Source: Odiellus spinosus
Lineage: Eukaryota; Arthropoda; Arachnida; Opiliones; Phalangiidae
Direction of reading: 5' to 3'
DNA length: 64,000 nucleotides
Assembly: GCA_963920705.1 (NCBI GenBank)
Contig: OY987239.1
Location: 124,001 to 188,000 of the forward strand
Below the pieces are notes generated by a model that made no database searches, was not told the origin of the DNA, and worked only from the letters and a program-made list of their open reading frames with translations. The position numbers and the translations under genes were made by a program. How positions within the stretch are numbered: the first letter of the stretch is position 1; the number at the start of each line of letters is the position of its first letter. This document shows, one piece after another, positions 42,450 through 53,190 of the stretch.

Positions 42450-42925
42450 ATGAAGTCCGAGGCCAAAAGTATTTATATTTCAGTTGCTTCAGATGAATCG
42501 TCGGCTAATTGTAGTCCGTGGGCTTCCAAATAGTCCGTAATCTCTTCATCCGGTATGGAAATAGGAGCACTACTTATATGCGGAATTTCAAGTGCCTCGA
42601 CTGTAATTTTCTTGGACGGATAGACCGTATTAATTAATTGAAATTCGACCTTACGACAAGAGCTAATAACTGGTGTAAGGCATCCAAAGGTGAAAACTCT
42701 CAGACGCTCTTCTCCGATAATTGAGGCTTCGGGATACTGATTCCTTTATGAAGGTTCTTTGGGCTCCGCCATCGATTAGACATCGTACATATCTTGATGA
42801 TTGAAGCTGTTCTCCGCCACGAAGAAGGGCTCGTGTGGTTTGCAGAAGTACAGTTTTTCCGGCGTACCTTATTGGGTACGAGATTGATGTTAGCGCTGAA
42901 GTTTCTTCGTTGGACTGAGGTTCTG
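42450..42925 (-). pseudogene. Protease region of element B
   Basis: Lies between the Gag knuckles and RT, where the retropepsin is expected. The readings are split over frames (a basic frame at 43005-42700 is mostly shadow), and I could not place the Asp motif with certainty. The end, just before 42449, carries LLASDFIWRI-type text that links to RT. Confidence 0.4.
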
Positions 42926-44389
42926 TTACTGTTGTCTTGATTTCCGTGTCTCTTCCTGAAGTTTGGTGAGAGTTTGATTCTCTTTTCCATTTTTCTGATT
43001 CGCAAAGCGAAAATGATGCCTTCTGTTACAGTATCGACATTTTGTTCGTGAGCGACAGTCTTTAAACATGTGGTTTTCTCTTAAACATAGGTAACAGCGT
43101 CTTTGTTCTCGGATAACATCAGATCTTTGTTTAGAGTTCAACTTCTGGCACGAAGAGGTGCTGTGCTTGTCGTCTCCACAGAAAATGCAGGGTAATCTGG
43201 GTTCGACACCAGTGGTCAGGTTCGTCGCTGTCGGAATTCTTCCTCGGCTTGTGGCGCCGTTCTGTCTAGGTCGAAAACCGGATCTATTCTCGCTGTATCG
43301 TCCGATTCGGTTCTCACTATATCGACCGTCAGAGCTCAAGCTTCCTGTTGGTTCGGGTTTGATCAAGGCATACATCATTTCGCGACTTTCTACTTCGCAG
43401 CCGAGAAAGTCCAAAAGTTCTCTGCCGTCCATGTCAGCGGCGACGGTGGCGGCTTCGGTCGAATTGGGCATAGCGTTGGAGCTTGCATTTGCTGCGGCGA
43501 TTCTCCTAGCAATTCCGGATTGCTGTTTTCGTGTGTATTCGAGCGCGATGTCGCTTGCATTCTTTCGAATAGTATAGTCCATAAGAATCCGTTGAAAGTT
43601 TCAACATCAACTCCTAAGGCGCTAAGGCTTCGAACTTCTACTTCGCAGGTGTCATAAAGGGTACGGAGTGCGGTAATATCGGTCGAGCGTTTGACGTGGT
43701 CGAGTTTTAGGAGTTGATGTTAGATAACATTTAGGAGTTAGATGTTGGATAATAAGGTCGGTTCTCCCAAATCGCTTGGTCAGAATGGCGACGGCTTCGT
43801 CGTAGTTTTTGTCCGAAATTGCAAGTCCAGATATAGCTTTACTGGCTGATTTTTCCAAATAAGATTTTAAATACGTAAACTTATCTGACTTCGATATTGT
43901 TCGATTTTCATGTACAGCGACTCGATACTGGTTCCAGAAATTCTGCCATTCGCTTAGGTCTCCACCGAATTTAGTCATAGATAACTTGGGTAACTTCACT
44001 GTTGGGGTTCGGCTTCAGATTTCTTGGTTAACGTTCTGGTCGTCCGTATCTTCGTTGACAATAGCTGTAGTTGATGAAGTTGTCGATATATTGTCGAGTT
44101 TCTTTATGGCACGAGTCGCTTTGGTTTTAATAGCGAATATACCTTCCATGTATTCTTCGGCTGACTCAGTTTCTTGTTCGATTTCTTCTTCTCCAATGAG
44201 CGAACTGATTTGGTTGTTAAGATTGATGACAAGGTCTTCTTTTCTTAGCAATTGGTTCAAGAATTCTTCAATCTCATCCACGTCCGGCGAGTCCGCATTT
44301 AGTTCGAACTTTATTTTGTTAATGATTCTCGTAGTCAATCTTTTTGAAGCTCCGCGCTTTCTGTTCAAGGTCTCCGCAGTTTCCGCCAT
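42926..44389 (-). pseudogene. gag: Gag of BEL/Pao element B
   Basis: Three stretches in one phase. 44389-44015 is the charged helical N-end (AETAETLNRKRGASK), stopped by TGA at 44017-44015. 43999-43652 is the capsid part (LPKLSMTKFGGDLSEWQNFW, GLAISDKNYDEAVAIL). 43582-42926 has CCHC-type knuckles (CIFCGDDKHSTSSC, CYLCLRENHMFKDC, CRYCNRRHH). Between 43730 and 43590 the reading leaves this phase and returns, next to a doubled ACATCAACTCCTAAA, as expected from a small duplication. Confidence 0.85.
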
Positions 44390-44465
44390 TGGGTGGGATA
44401 TTAGTTATTTTATTTACGCGAAAAGTTTTTAACTACCAATTACTTTAACTCTAAAAGTCACTGTT

Positions 44466-44483
44466 CCCGGGTTTTCGGCACCA
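44466..44483 (-). promoter_or_regulatory. Primer-binding site of element B
   Basis: The minus strand reads TGGTGCCGAAAACCCGGG, 4 nt after the end of the 5' LTR. It differs from that of element A by one extra A. Confidence 0.8.
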
Positions 44484-44487
44484 TAAT

Positions 44488-44932
44488 TGTGGCTAGTTTT
44501 ATGCAGTTCGCGTGTTACCGAAAATATTAGACTGAAATTTGTGGTTTAAAAATAGTGCAGCGGAAACCTGTTGAGATTTAACTTGATAATTTATTATGAT
44601 TAAAATATATTTACACTCGCGAGTATTAAAATTCGACTACTACGTTATAAGAAGGAAAACGATTGACTGACTAAATTACACATTAAAGGTTCTACATGAA
44701 AACTACGGGTCCAAACTCCACGCGTACAACAAACCAAGATAGTGGTTTTTTAGGATAAAAAAACATGTTTGTTTTTCTTTACCGATAACGTTGTGGGCCT
44801 TATCGTGTAGAGGTATTTCATTATACATTGCTAAAGAATAATCTTAATTATAGGTATTAAAATAAGGTGAATTCTCACGGTTACAAAATAATAATAATAA
44901 AGCTGGGTTTTCACCGTTTCAGTTATTTGACA
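44488..44932 (-). repeat. 5' LTR of element B
   Basis: 445 bp, near-identical to 38393-38837. Followed on the plus strand by the target duplication GTGGT and then by resumed pol sequence of element A. Confidence 0.95.
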
Positions 44933-44937
44933 GTGGT

Positions 44938-45300
44938 GGCATGGACCGGAATTTCTTCATTCTGAAAACTGGGAAGAAACATTAAAAGAAACCTGGCAAA
45001 CTCCTATAATGGAAATAAGTGATGAACTACGTCCTCGTTCAAAAAAGACTTGCAATCCACAGTTATATTGACAAAATGTCAAGAACCGATTTGTCACGTT
45101 GCGAATTACAGTCGATTGCGAAAACTTCTACGAATAACCGCTTGGATCTTGCCATTTGTGAAAAACTGTCGGCTTGAACGAAAAAAAAGAATTCATGGGG
45201 CTATAACACACGAAGAAATCTTAAGCGCGGAATTGCTTTGGATAAAGCAAACCCAGAACGAGGCGTTTCCCGAAAACCATATGAAAGGTTTGTCTGATGA
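44938..45300 (+). pseudogene. Continuation of pol of element A after the insertion
   Basis: Immediately after the target duplication the reading gives WHGPEFLHSE, the expected continuation of the BEL/Pao pol segment cut at 38387. The frame then breaks and resumes at 45050 with NYSRLRKLLRITAWILPFV and THEEILSAELLWIKQTQNEAF, the region before the integrase. Similarity ends near 45300, so integrase is absent. Confidence 0.8.
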
Positions 45301-45641
45301 TTTATCTCAATCTGATCCTGGATGCCAGCCTTACAGCCCCGTTACAGTCGAGTCTATATCCAACGACAGTAGTAGTTCAGTTAATGGTTAAGCCGACCAT
45401 TCTTCCAACAGCGTTACGGAATCGAGATCAATGTCTCCGGAGGTTTACAAGGATATTTTAGGCCGTGAAGCCAGCTCCGAAGGAGAAATAAACAAGCCAC
45501 CACCTCCTGTGGTTGAGTTTAGTATCTCCAAGGACATTTGGTCGAAAATGGTAATCAACAGATACGCCAACGAGAGGTTAAACGTAGATTTATTATAGAA
45601 GTCCTTTACTTGATATATTAAAAGCTAAAAATTCTCATTGC
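45301..45641 (+). other. Unrecognised coding-like sequence
   Basis: The frame reads Ser/Pro-rich text (GCQPYSPVTVESISND) through a TAA at 45389-45391 and remains open in phase to about 45599 (MSPEVYKDILGRE, DIWSKMVINRYANERLNV). It may be a leader of the following transposase gene or another remnant. No family recognised. Confidence 0.3.
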
Positions 45642-47023
45642 ATGTGGTGTATCGAAAACCACTACGCTCCCTATGATTCAGAGGCTTCTGGGTTTCGGTT
45701 TCAGTGTAATCTCTATTGTTCACGTCGAAAGTCCAAACAATTCAAATGCAGAGCCAAATGTGAAATTAAAATTTTATATGACTATACATGCGTCATTAAA
45801 AACCACGGCAACCCAACCCACGCATTCGGTACAATATCTTGTCCCCAACTTCGTGGTAAGCCACGACGGAAGTTGCGAAAAGGATTTGTTAAAAATCAGA
45901 ATAAGAAGCCTTCAGAAGCGCTGTTGGAACTCGATGGTAAAACAAAAGCATCTAATATAGCGAAGAGAGCTTTAACAGAATCTACTTTAAGAAAGGGAAC
46001 AATGAGGCAGGTGAAAGCGGAAATGTGGAAAAAGGAAAGGTTAGCGAGAGATGTTTTCGTGAGTTTAAATAAACTCGTTGAAACCCACGGTGACTATGTG
46101 CGACGTGTGGGCTTAAATCCATGTACCATACTGATGTTCACGAAAGCTTCAGTTAGAACTTTCCGTGAAAATTGCAAACGGACTGATTTTTCATGGGACG
46201 CAAAAGGAACAGTAGCGCAAAAAGTTGGCAACCATCAGTTCATGTATATTGTCATGGTTATGCGATGCGCTAAAATAACGGAGAAGGGGCAAGATAGTTC
46301 TACTCCTTTACCTCTAGTTGAACTTTTGTGTGATAGTGAAACACGCGACTGTTGAAGGCATGTTAAATGGATTTCTCAAGGCGCAAAAAACTCTTCTAGA
46401 TCAAAGAGATATCATAAAGCCCGCAGTTATTTCCAGTGACAGAAGTTTAGTTCTTATTTGTGCAGCTCTGAAGGAATTCAACTACATGGGATTACCCGAG
46501 TACTTGGACGTGTGTAGAAAGATTCTAGAGGGTAATACCAATGGAAAAGACTTGGAAATGACCATAATCCAGTGCGGTCTTTGTCATATCATGAACGACG
46601 GTAGTAGGCTTATGAGGAAATGCTATAGCTCTGAGCGTACATTCGGATTGTTTATGTTTAGCATCATTATAAATAGTCATTATTTTAAAAAAGTAAGAGA
46701 CAAGCACTCATTCTCTCGTCTAAGTACAAAAATGTTTGACCAATGAAAATGTCCGAAAAATGACAAATTTGGCAGATTCCTTGGGAAAAACTGCTAATAA
46801 TACTGTTGACGAGAAGTTGGAGACCAAAGAAGACGAACAAAAAAGAAAAGACGAAGAAGAAACAAATGAAGAAAATGACGCATCAACCATTAATTTGGCC
46901 AAAAACGAAGAGGAGGATCTATTGGCCGTAATAAGTTTTTTAAGACATTATCAGATTGTCTTATTGATCGAACAAAGGCTGAAGTTCAGAAGCACGAGAA
47001 TTTGGATCAACCCCAAGAATTAA
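45642..47023 (+). pseudogene. FLYWCH/MULE-type transposase remnant
   Basis: The frame 45642-46355 starts with a FLYWCH-like zinc finger: RFQCNLYCSRRKSKQFKCRA, then HGNPTHAF as the His pair. A linker and GNHQFMYIVMVMRC follow, like the start of a MULE catalytic domain. After a frame change near 46325 the next frame (to 46746) reads KPAVISSDRSLVLICAAL, with an Asp in the expected MULE position, and RTFGLFMFSIIINSHYF. A third frame (46736-47023) is a Glu/Lys-rich tail. It would have been a DNA transposase; two frame breaks make it inactive. Terminal inverted repeats were not found. Confidence 0.55.
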
Positions 47024-47026
47024 ATC

Positions 47027-47376
47027 CCTACTATCAAGAATAGATTCAACACAAGAATATCGAACCGTACGCTATACCTCTGGTATAACGCTAGTTTCGA
47101 GTGGGTGGAGCTTACTAGATTTGACGTTATATGCGTTTTTATTTTCAACCTATCACGAGCTTTCGTGGTCCGCGACAGAGAGCTATCTTGCCGGCAGCGC
47201 CTATCCCCGCAGCCTGATATCCCCCCACACTTATCGTAGAAAACCGCCAATCGCTCCCTGTGCACGTGACATGAGGCGCGGCGTAAGACCTCTGTAGGCT
47301 CCATCTGCTTGACACTAGCGCGCGGACAAAGGTGTAGCTCTTCCATATTCTTGTGTTAAATCTATTCTTGCTACTA
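47027..47376. mobile_element. MITE with about 30-bp terminal inverted repeats
   Basis: Left end CAAGAATAGATTCAACACAAGAATAT (47035-47060) matches the complement of the right end, ATATTCTTGTGTTAAATCTATTCTTG (47345-47370). The interior is GC-richer than the flanks and has no significant ORF. The right flank (47376-47430, minus) resembles 48105-48165 (plus), suggesting insertion into another copy of that remnant. Confidence 0.7.
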
Positions 47377-47530
47377 TGGACCAGATTAAGAATCCATTCA
47401 TGTTCCATAAGAATATGGGAGCATAGCTTTAGCCTCTGTTACCATCCTAAACAAAAGTTTGTCTGCTTTCCTGCACACGCGTACACAACGCACTCTGGCG
47501 TTAGAATATGTCATTTTATTTTTCGTTAAA

Positions 47531-47830
47531 ATGGCGAGTAAGGCGAGCATCAGCCCAAATGGTAATAAATTGGATGTCTTCTTTTCCTTGGCGGGTATTT
47601 GTGTTAATAATTTTATTAACGACCATGGATGGAAAGATCTTAATACTAGATTGGTTTTCAATAATAATCTCTCTTTAATAATTACGCGAATTGGACAAGT
47701 TTATTTTACCCTAGTTCATGAACAAAGGCTTAACTCCTCCAGCTTAAATTCTGAAGGTAAAGGATTAAAGCAAATTTTAAATTATCATTTTAAAACATAT
47801 TTAGCTCTCGTTAAAAGTCTATCTCCTTAA
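47531..47830 (+). CDS. Unrecognised small protein, 99 codons
   Basis: An ATG at 47531 (context TTAAAATGGCG) opens an intact frame to TAA 47830, with AATAAA 10 bp on. Landmarks: SPNGNKLDVFFSLAGICVNNFIND, LVFNNNLSLIITRIGQVYF and a basic C-end. It may be a small soluble protein. No family recognised. Coding status rests on frame length, start context and poly(A) signal only. Confidence 0.3.
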   Translation: MASKASISPNGNKLDVFFSLAGICVNNFINDHGWKDLNTRLVFNNNLSLIITRIGQVYFTLVHEQRLNSSSLNSEGKGLKQILNYHFKTYLALVKSLSP

Positions 47831-47868
47831 TATTGTTTAAATAAATGATATTTTCTTCAATAGTTGCT

Positions 47869-47948
47869 TTGGTCTTCATAAATTTCGTTTTCAACATTTG
47901 TACGCTTAGGTCTTCGTAAATTTCGTTTTCAACATTTGTACGCTTAGA
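47869..47948. repeat. Tandem pair, 37-38 bp unit
   Basis: Two near-identical units of GGTCTTCRTAAATTTCGTTTTCAACATTTGTACGCTTA. Confidence 0.85.
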
Positions 47949-47987
47949 TCTTTTTTCGGTCGGCTCCATTTTTATACACAAAATATT

Positions 47988-48490
47988 ATGTCAAGGTCTT
48001 TAGTGGCGCGGGTTAATAACAGATGGCAGGAGCGATTTACTTCAAAAATTGATTCGAAGCAGACAACATTTGCTACAAAGTTTGGGAGGATGGTTATTGA
48101 ATCGCGGCCCTCCCATATTCTTATTGAACCTGAATGGATTCTTGACCAGATTTATTGGCATACATGCAGAATAATTATTTTCCTACTTTACCGTTGTGGA
48201 CCAGGTTGCTTTCCGGAGATCTTTCCAGGCACTTTGAACAAAATTCGAAACCAATACCCGAGGCTTACAGACCATGAGATAAATTTAAGAATGGCTTAGT
48301 TAACTACATTGATCACCCGAAGTATACCCAAGGTCACGTTGAAGGATTCCACAAACTTCTGAAAGAGCTTTGTCTTCCCCGAGATTTCTTACTCCGCGAT
48401 GACTTAGTTGTACAAAAGCTTGAAACGTACAACAAACAACAGTATTTGCGTGCTTTGATAAACGCCTCTCCCAATCAAAACAGACGCAAA
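47988..48490 (+). pseudogene. Unrecognised frame-broken coding remnant
   Basis: The first frame (47988-48299) reads RVNNRWQERFTSKID and ILIEPEWILDQIYWH. After a break near 48290 a second frame reads NYIDHPKYTQGHVEGFHKLL and LPRDFLLRDDLVVQKLETYN up to about 48480, where the tandem array begins. The regular amphipathic text suggests a former protein. A fragment of a second copy (the PEWIL region) occurs at 47380-47430 on the minus strand, so it is repetitive, possibly a transposon protein. Confidence 0.4.
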
Positions 48491-48497
48491 TGTGTTT

Positions 48498-49170
48498 CTA
48501 TGTGTGTGAGCGAAGATATTAACCAAAATTCCAACCCACTACGATTCAATTTTCTGTATATATTTTTGAGTATAGAGATTTTTTCTATGTGAATTAATAT
48601 TAATTACTCCAAAACGGCTTAGGGCTGAGATATGACGCTGGTACCATTGGATACATAATTAAATGCTCGACAATATGTTTTAATTTCAGAAGGTTTCTAT
48701 GTGTGTGAGCGAGGGTATTAAACAAAATCCCAACCCCCTCCCCACCAATTTTCCGTAGGTATTTTTGAGTAGAGATTTTTTTCTATGTGAATTAATATTA
48801 ATTACTCCAAAACGGCTTAGGGCCCAGATATGACGCTAAAACCATTGGAGAGATAATTAAATTCTTAACAATATATTTTAATTTCAGAAGGCTCCTATGT
48901 GTGTGAGCGGAGATATTAATCATAATTCCAACCCCCCTATCAATTTTCTATAGGTATTTTTGAGTAGAGATTCTTTCCTATGTGAATTAATATTAATTAC
49001 TCCAAAACGGCTTAGGGCCCAGATATGACGCTAGTACTATTGGATAGATAATTAAACGCTCGACAATATGTTTTAACTTCAGAAGGTTTCTATGTGTGTG
49101 CAATGAGCGAAGATATTAACCAAAATTTCAACCCCTTCCCTATCAATTTTCCGTAGGTATTTTTGAGTAC
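48498..49170 (+). repeat. Tandem array, unit 195-199 bp, about 3.4 copies
   Basis: Units start at CTATGTGTGTGAGC (48498, 48697, 48895) and at 49090 in a truncated fourth. Each holds AATTAATATTAATTACTCC and AAAACGGCTTAGGGC. The first unit merges with the coding remnant before it. Confidence 0.9.
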
Positions 49171-50040
49171 ACTCAGAGAAATAACTGTTAAAAAAAACAG
49201 TAATTTTGTTGTAATTTTTACAAATTGCTGTAGTTTTCTAAAAAACGGTTTAGTACATTTATTTTCACGAGATTTTTTCTGTTTTTCGAGCAAATTCTAG
49301 TAGTAAAGCCAAAAAAACAGGCAAAAATGGTAAATTCGTTGATTTTTCAGCCAAAAAAACTTTTATTTTTTGATAAATTGACATTAAATTTGAGAGTTAA
49401 GACTTTCCTAACTATTCCGTGCGTCTGAAAAGTTCATACAGCCTATCTTTGGTTTCGAGACGTTTAGGCTTAGGTCCAACATAAAAAGCACAGTTATAAT
49501 TTTGTAAATTATAGTACGAGTGGGTTAAGAGAAGTTTGAGGGTTTTCCCCGATCAAAAAAGTATAAAGGTAGAGTTCCTAGACAAGCGCGGACCTTCAAA
49601 TGAGCGAAACCTTTTCTAACGATTTCACTATCTCTTTAACTGAATAGTTGTGGTGGAGGAGCTACAAAATATGTTGATAAATGACAATCGGTAAGTTTAA
49701 GTCCGATTTTAACTAGAAATATTATAAATTCCAATTCCTTTGATTTATCGTGAATAAATATGTTGTCTCGCTAAACATTGCCCCTGATCATTTTCGGCAG
49801 CGAGAATTACCTGGAATTGAAATTTGAAGCTTAGAAAAAAACTATAAACTGTTATTAAAACTCAATTTCCCGGCCAAAATTCAGTTTTTACAGTAGTAAA
49901 CGGCTGCCATCTATCGGCCGAAAAGTTATCGGGTACAGTTTCCGAAAAGTTTTCGGCGGAATAGGTCCAGGAGACAAAAAAGTCTGCCGTGGGAGGCCGG
50001 GGGGAGGGAATTAGTTTAGGCCTATACTTTAAGGGTAAAA
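49171..50040. other. No gene seen
   Basis: Starts with ACACTCAGAGAAATAAC and poly-A/poly-T-rich sequence. No frame or repeat family beyond this recognised. Confidence 0.5.
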
Positions 50041-50300
50041 TAAACAAATGACGTCATCAAGTAAACAAATTTGCATAAGCCACGCCCCTAAAATAAACAA
50101 ATTTGCATAATAAGACCCGCCCCCAAAATAAACAAACAACGCATCCGTCAACAAATGACGTCATCCATCAACCAATTTGCCTAATAGACCCACCCCCACA
50201 GTACACAAATTGGCCTAACTAACCCCGCTCCCCAAGTCAATAAAAAGCGCCTCCGTCAACAAATGACAACACCCCTCAAGACATTAACTTCGGTGACCCT
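50041..50300 (+). repeat. SINE-like CRE/octamer repeat body, copy 2
   Basis: TGACGTCA at 50049-50056 and 50156-50163, ATTTGCAT at 50069-50076 and 50101-50108, and CACGCCCC/CCGCCCCC boxes occur in the same module style as 27400-27640. No tRNA-like head is present here. Confidence 0.65.
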
Positions 50301-50895
50301 GCCCGGCCAGTCCAGCAAGACCCTTCTTAACCCCCAGCCGAAAAAACCATTTTCAAGGAGGACTGACAGTACTTTTTATTTTTCCGTCCCTGCTCCTTTA
50401 TTTTTCCAAAATTGACAAAAGTTTTTACCACTATATCGGTAGAACTCCAGGCTCATATCAACGTCATTCCGACGTCATTTTTAAAACATCACGTGACTTT
50501 AAAGATATCAAACAAAACACTCTTCAGTTAAACGTCATTTAAAGTCGGAAACCCAAACTTTGAAGATGTTGGATTGACTATTGGTTATTATAAACTGGGT
50601 TTTTCATTGTACTTCTTCTTCAAATTCCACCAAATTGGTTCGTCGCTCTAGTCCTTATATTGCCTTTTGTGTTTCTTTATTAACAAACGATCCACATTGT
50701 CTCTTGGTAACATGTTCACCTTTATTTTGGATTTTGTTTTACGGATACGAAGCTTTAGAAACATTGTTTTAGTTCCTGTAAAAATCTCAGAGTATTTTTA
50801 TAGAGAAAGTCGGTTTTATTATCTTTCATGCCTAAAGAAATATGGAAAACTAAATGAAAACCAATAAAGTTGATTTTGTTTAACAAATTGAATTT
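50301..50895. other. No gene seen
   Basis: Tail of the repeat (further GACGTCAT-like motifs near 50470) and AT-rich DNA. Short plus frames at 50581-50867 show no recognisable similarity. Confidence 0.45.
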
Positions 50896-52065
50896 TTATT
50901 CGTAATTTAAAACACTCCACATTTCATGGTTAATAGTATCTTCAGCTTTACACTTAACAAAGTAACTCTCATCTAGGCTTTTAAATTCATTAGTATCGTT
51001 CTTGAAAATATTACCCCGGGGATGATATTTAAAAGTCTCAATTAAATAGGAAGGAATATTTTCAGATTGGTCATCGTTGAATTTACAACCGTATAATTTC
51101 AAAAGGTCGTAAGTCCGTTTTATTTCCATTAATTTGATGACGTTTCTACGAAAGCCTTCACCCGGGCGCGTATTCAACGTTTGCACATTATTTATTGTTA
51201 TTGTAGAATTAAGTTGATATAATATTTTAATTACTGCGGTACTTAAGACGGCTATAGCCGCCTCTACATCGTGGCATACATAATTCAAAGTAAAGGTTGA
51301 AAGTGTTGACATTGTTCGTTGGAATTATATTTGTGAATTCTCCCTTTTTTACTCTTTCTTGACATAACGCGATTCCAATATCTCGCGAACAAAACTGATA
51401 GAACGCGGAGAAAGTTAGATTAATCGCCAAAGATATTTCAATGATAATATTTGGCAGACGCGAATTCTTCAACATTTCAAGACACACAAGTTTTTCAATT
51501 ATATTTTGAAATTTTTCATTATATTGCTCACGTTTATGTTCAATATCCATGAGACAAAGCGTTCCTAAACGAGGAACTTCAATTTTTAGATTGTCTTTTA
51601 CATATTCTAAATCCCCACAGATATACGTAGAGCACCCTTGACATTTGTGAAAGAGAGATATAAGGTTAGATATGGGATTCGGAAAGGTTTAGGTAATCTA
51701 AGGTTAGAGAGGATGAGCGATGGAAGAAAAGGTTAAGTTAGAAAGGCATTGAAAAATTAAGTTAGAAAGGATTAGCAAGTTAAAATAAGAGAGGAAAGGA
51801 AAGGAACTATCCTAAAACTAAGCGCGGGGATAGCGACAACAGGTATAAATGGGTTCATTCTCCCTTTCATAAATGGAACACTGTTTCCTATACCGAGGTT
51901 CAGGGGTGCAAAAGAACTTGCAGTTGACACAAATATCATTTACCGGTAAAAATTCTAAGAGTGGAAATGATATTTGTGTCAACAGTATGTTGTCTTTCGG
52001 CATATAAACAGCTTCTTTATAAACATATCACGTGGGGCTCACACAATAATGAACAATAACGTCTT
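50896..52065 (-). pseudogene. C-terminal two thirds of cysteine-rich gene, copy 3
   Basis: The minus reading begins near 52065 with HYC, meets an in-frame TGA (about 52033) where copy 1 has Cys, and goes on with NDICVNCKF and YTCCRYPR (52003-51818). After a break come EVPRLGTLCLMD (near 51560), LVCLEMLKNS, then a single-base break near 51300, VCHDVEAAIAVLSTAVIKIL, and the C-end to the TAA near 50896 with 40 residues more than copy 1. Each block aligns with copy 1 in order. It is too broken to be functional as read, though the third block is open for 138 codons. The N-terminal part lies at 54996-55588. Confidence 0.75.
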
Positions 52066-52587
52066 TATAATTTAAAAAGACTTATTTCATCACACGACGG
52101 GCAAGATGGAATTTCATTTTCTTTTAAAAAACTTTTTCCGCGGTAATTGCGTCTCAGATGGAAATCTATATAAAAAATCAAAAATATATTAAATTTTAAA
52201 CATGTCAAGGTTTTTTTCTTCCTACTCAACATACAGTCTAACTATCATTAAAATATTTAAAGAGCGTTTCAATCACGGGTTTATGTAAAAAGTATATTAT
52301 ATTAGGGTGTGGCTCATATTGAAATTTTATAAAACTATAACTTCGTAAGACGCCTCGAGGGCATAGTTAACATTTGGTAAAGCATTTTTTTAATCTAAGC
52401 CGCGATATGGTTATTCACGTGCTCTTCTGTTTTAATATCTTATATTATAATTAAATTAAACCGGGATATGTTTAATACACTTATTGTACACGGGCTCTTC
52501 TAACACGTGCTTTTCTATTTTAATTAAACTAAGCCGTGATATGTTTAATACACTTCTTATTCACGTGTTCTTCTCTTTTAATAATAA
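52066..52587. other. No gene seen; short AT-rich direct repeats
   Basis: Between 52395 and 52575 three related segments contain GATATG..TTAATACACTT and CACGTGCTCTTCT. No ORF. Confidence 0.45.
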
Positions 52588-52625
52588 ACAAGTTGGGAAA
52601 CCAAAATATTACCTCTCCTCGTCCC
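52588..52625 (+). repeat. Copy of the terminal motif of the 57.7/63.7-kb inverted repeat
   Basis: CAAGTTGGGAAACCAAAATA followed by TTACCTCTCCTCG matches the inner edge of both inverted-repeat arms (63704 onward; complement of 58070 backward). Similarity ends after about 36 bp, without the TTAGG-type array. Confidence 0.8.
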
Positions 52626-52635
52626 AAGTCTAATT

Positions 52636-53190
52636 GTAAGCAAGAAAACTAATGAAACCAGGTAGACGATGTTAAAATTTGGTTTTATAATTAGGTTAAA
52701 ATAAGAAAGAGGAGTGGCACACTTCTTGCTATAAGGTTACTTTGGCGCTACACTATTTACACGATGAAACTAGTGTCACCTGCTGGTAGAACGTTTACAT
52801 CATATTTATTTACAAATTAAAATTAAATTTAAATATGATATTATGATAGCAGAAGACTAATACTATTTTATTAAGCATAACTGATACGAAAAAATTGTAT
52901 TAAAATAACAATGCTAAACAAGAGAACTAATGAAACCAGGTAGACGATGTTAAAAATTTATTTAATAATTTTTGGGTTAAAATAAGAAAGAGGAGTGGCA
53001 CACTTCTTACTATAAGGTTACTTTTGTCGCTACACTATTTACACTATGAAACTAGTGTCCCCTGCTGGTAGAACGGCTACATCATATTTATTTACAAAAT
53101 AAAATTAAATTTAAATTTGATATTATGATAGAAGAAGACTAATACTATTTTATTAAGCATAAATGATACGAAAAAATCGTATTAAAATAA
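52636..53190. repeat. Tandem duplication, unit about 277 bp
   Basis: The unit from CTAATGAAACCAGGTAGACG to ATACGAAAAAATTGTATTA occurs at about 52646-52910 and 52925-53190. Further diverged pieces (AGTGTCACCT...AAATATAATTAAATTTAAATATGA) occur near 53690 and 53895. No ORF. Confidence 0.85.

Larger units (their letters stand above)
38393..44932 (-). mobile_element. BEL/Pao retrotransposon B, complete with both LTRs
   Basis: Two 445-bp LTRs (38393-38837 and 44488-44932) begin TGTGGCTAG and end TTTGACA on the plus strand and differ at only two bases that I could find. They enclose a minus-strand gag-pol. A 5-bp target duplication GTGGT flanks it (38388-38392 and 44933-44937). Insertion was into the pol gene of element A. 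Confidence 0.95.
34817..45300 (+). mobile_element. BEL/Pao retrotransposon A, truncated and interrupted
   Basis: Primer-binding site at 34817, gag 34932-36189, protease 36274-36492, RT and RNase H 36763-38387, interruption by element B (38393-44932), then continuation of pol at 44938-45300. Integrase and 3' LTR are missing. Frame breaks near 35405, 36190, 36493 and 37343. It is an old copy that served as landing site for element B. Confidence 0.85.

Noticed and set aside
43158..44432. Plus-strand frames of 139 and 148 codons
   Set aside because: Antisense of gag in BEL/Pao element B.
47145..47408. Minus-strand frame of 87 codons with Cys and Gly
   Set aside because: Lies over the MITE and its flank; no conservation argument for a protein.
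27086..49170. Regular repeats as a CRISPR array
   Set aside because: The units are adjacent tandem copies without unique spacers, in eukaryotic sequence.
49181..49380. ACTGTTAAAAAAAACAGT-type palindromes as a small RNA gene or terminator
   Set aside because: Low-complexity A/T runs; no stable structure or repeat copy could be supported.
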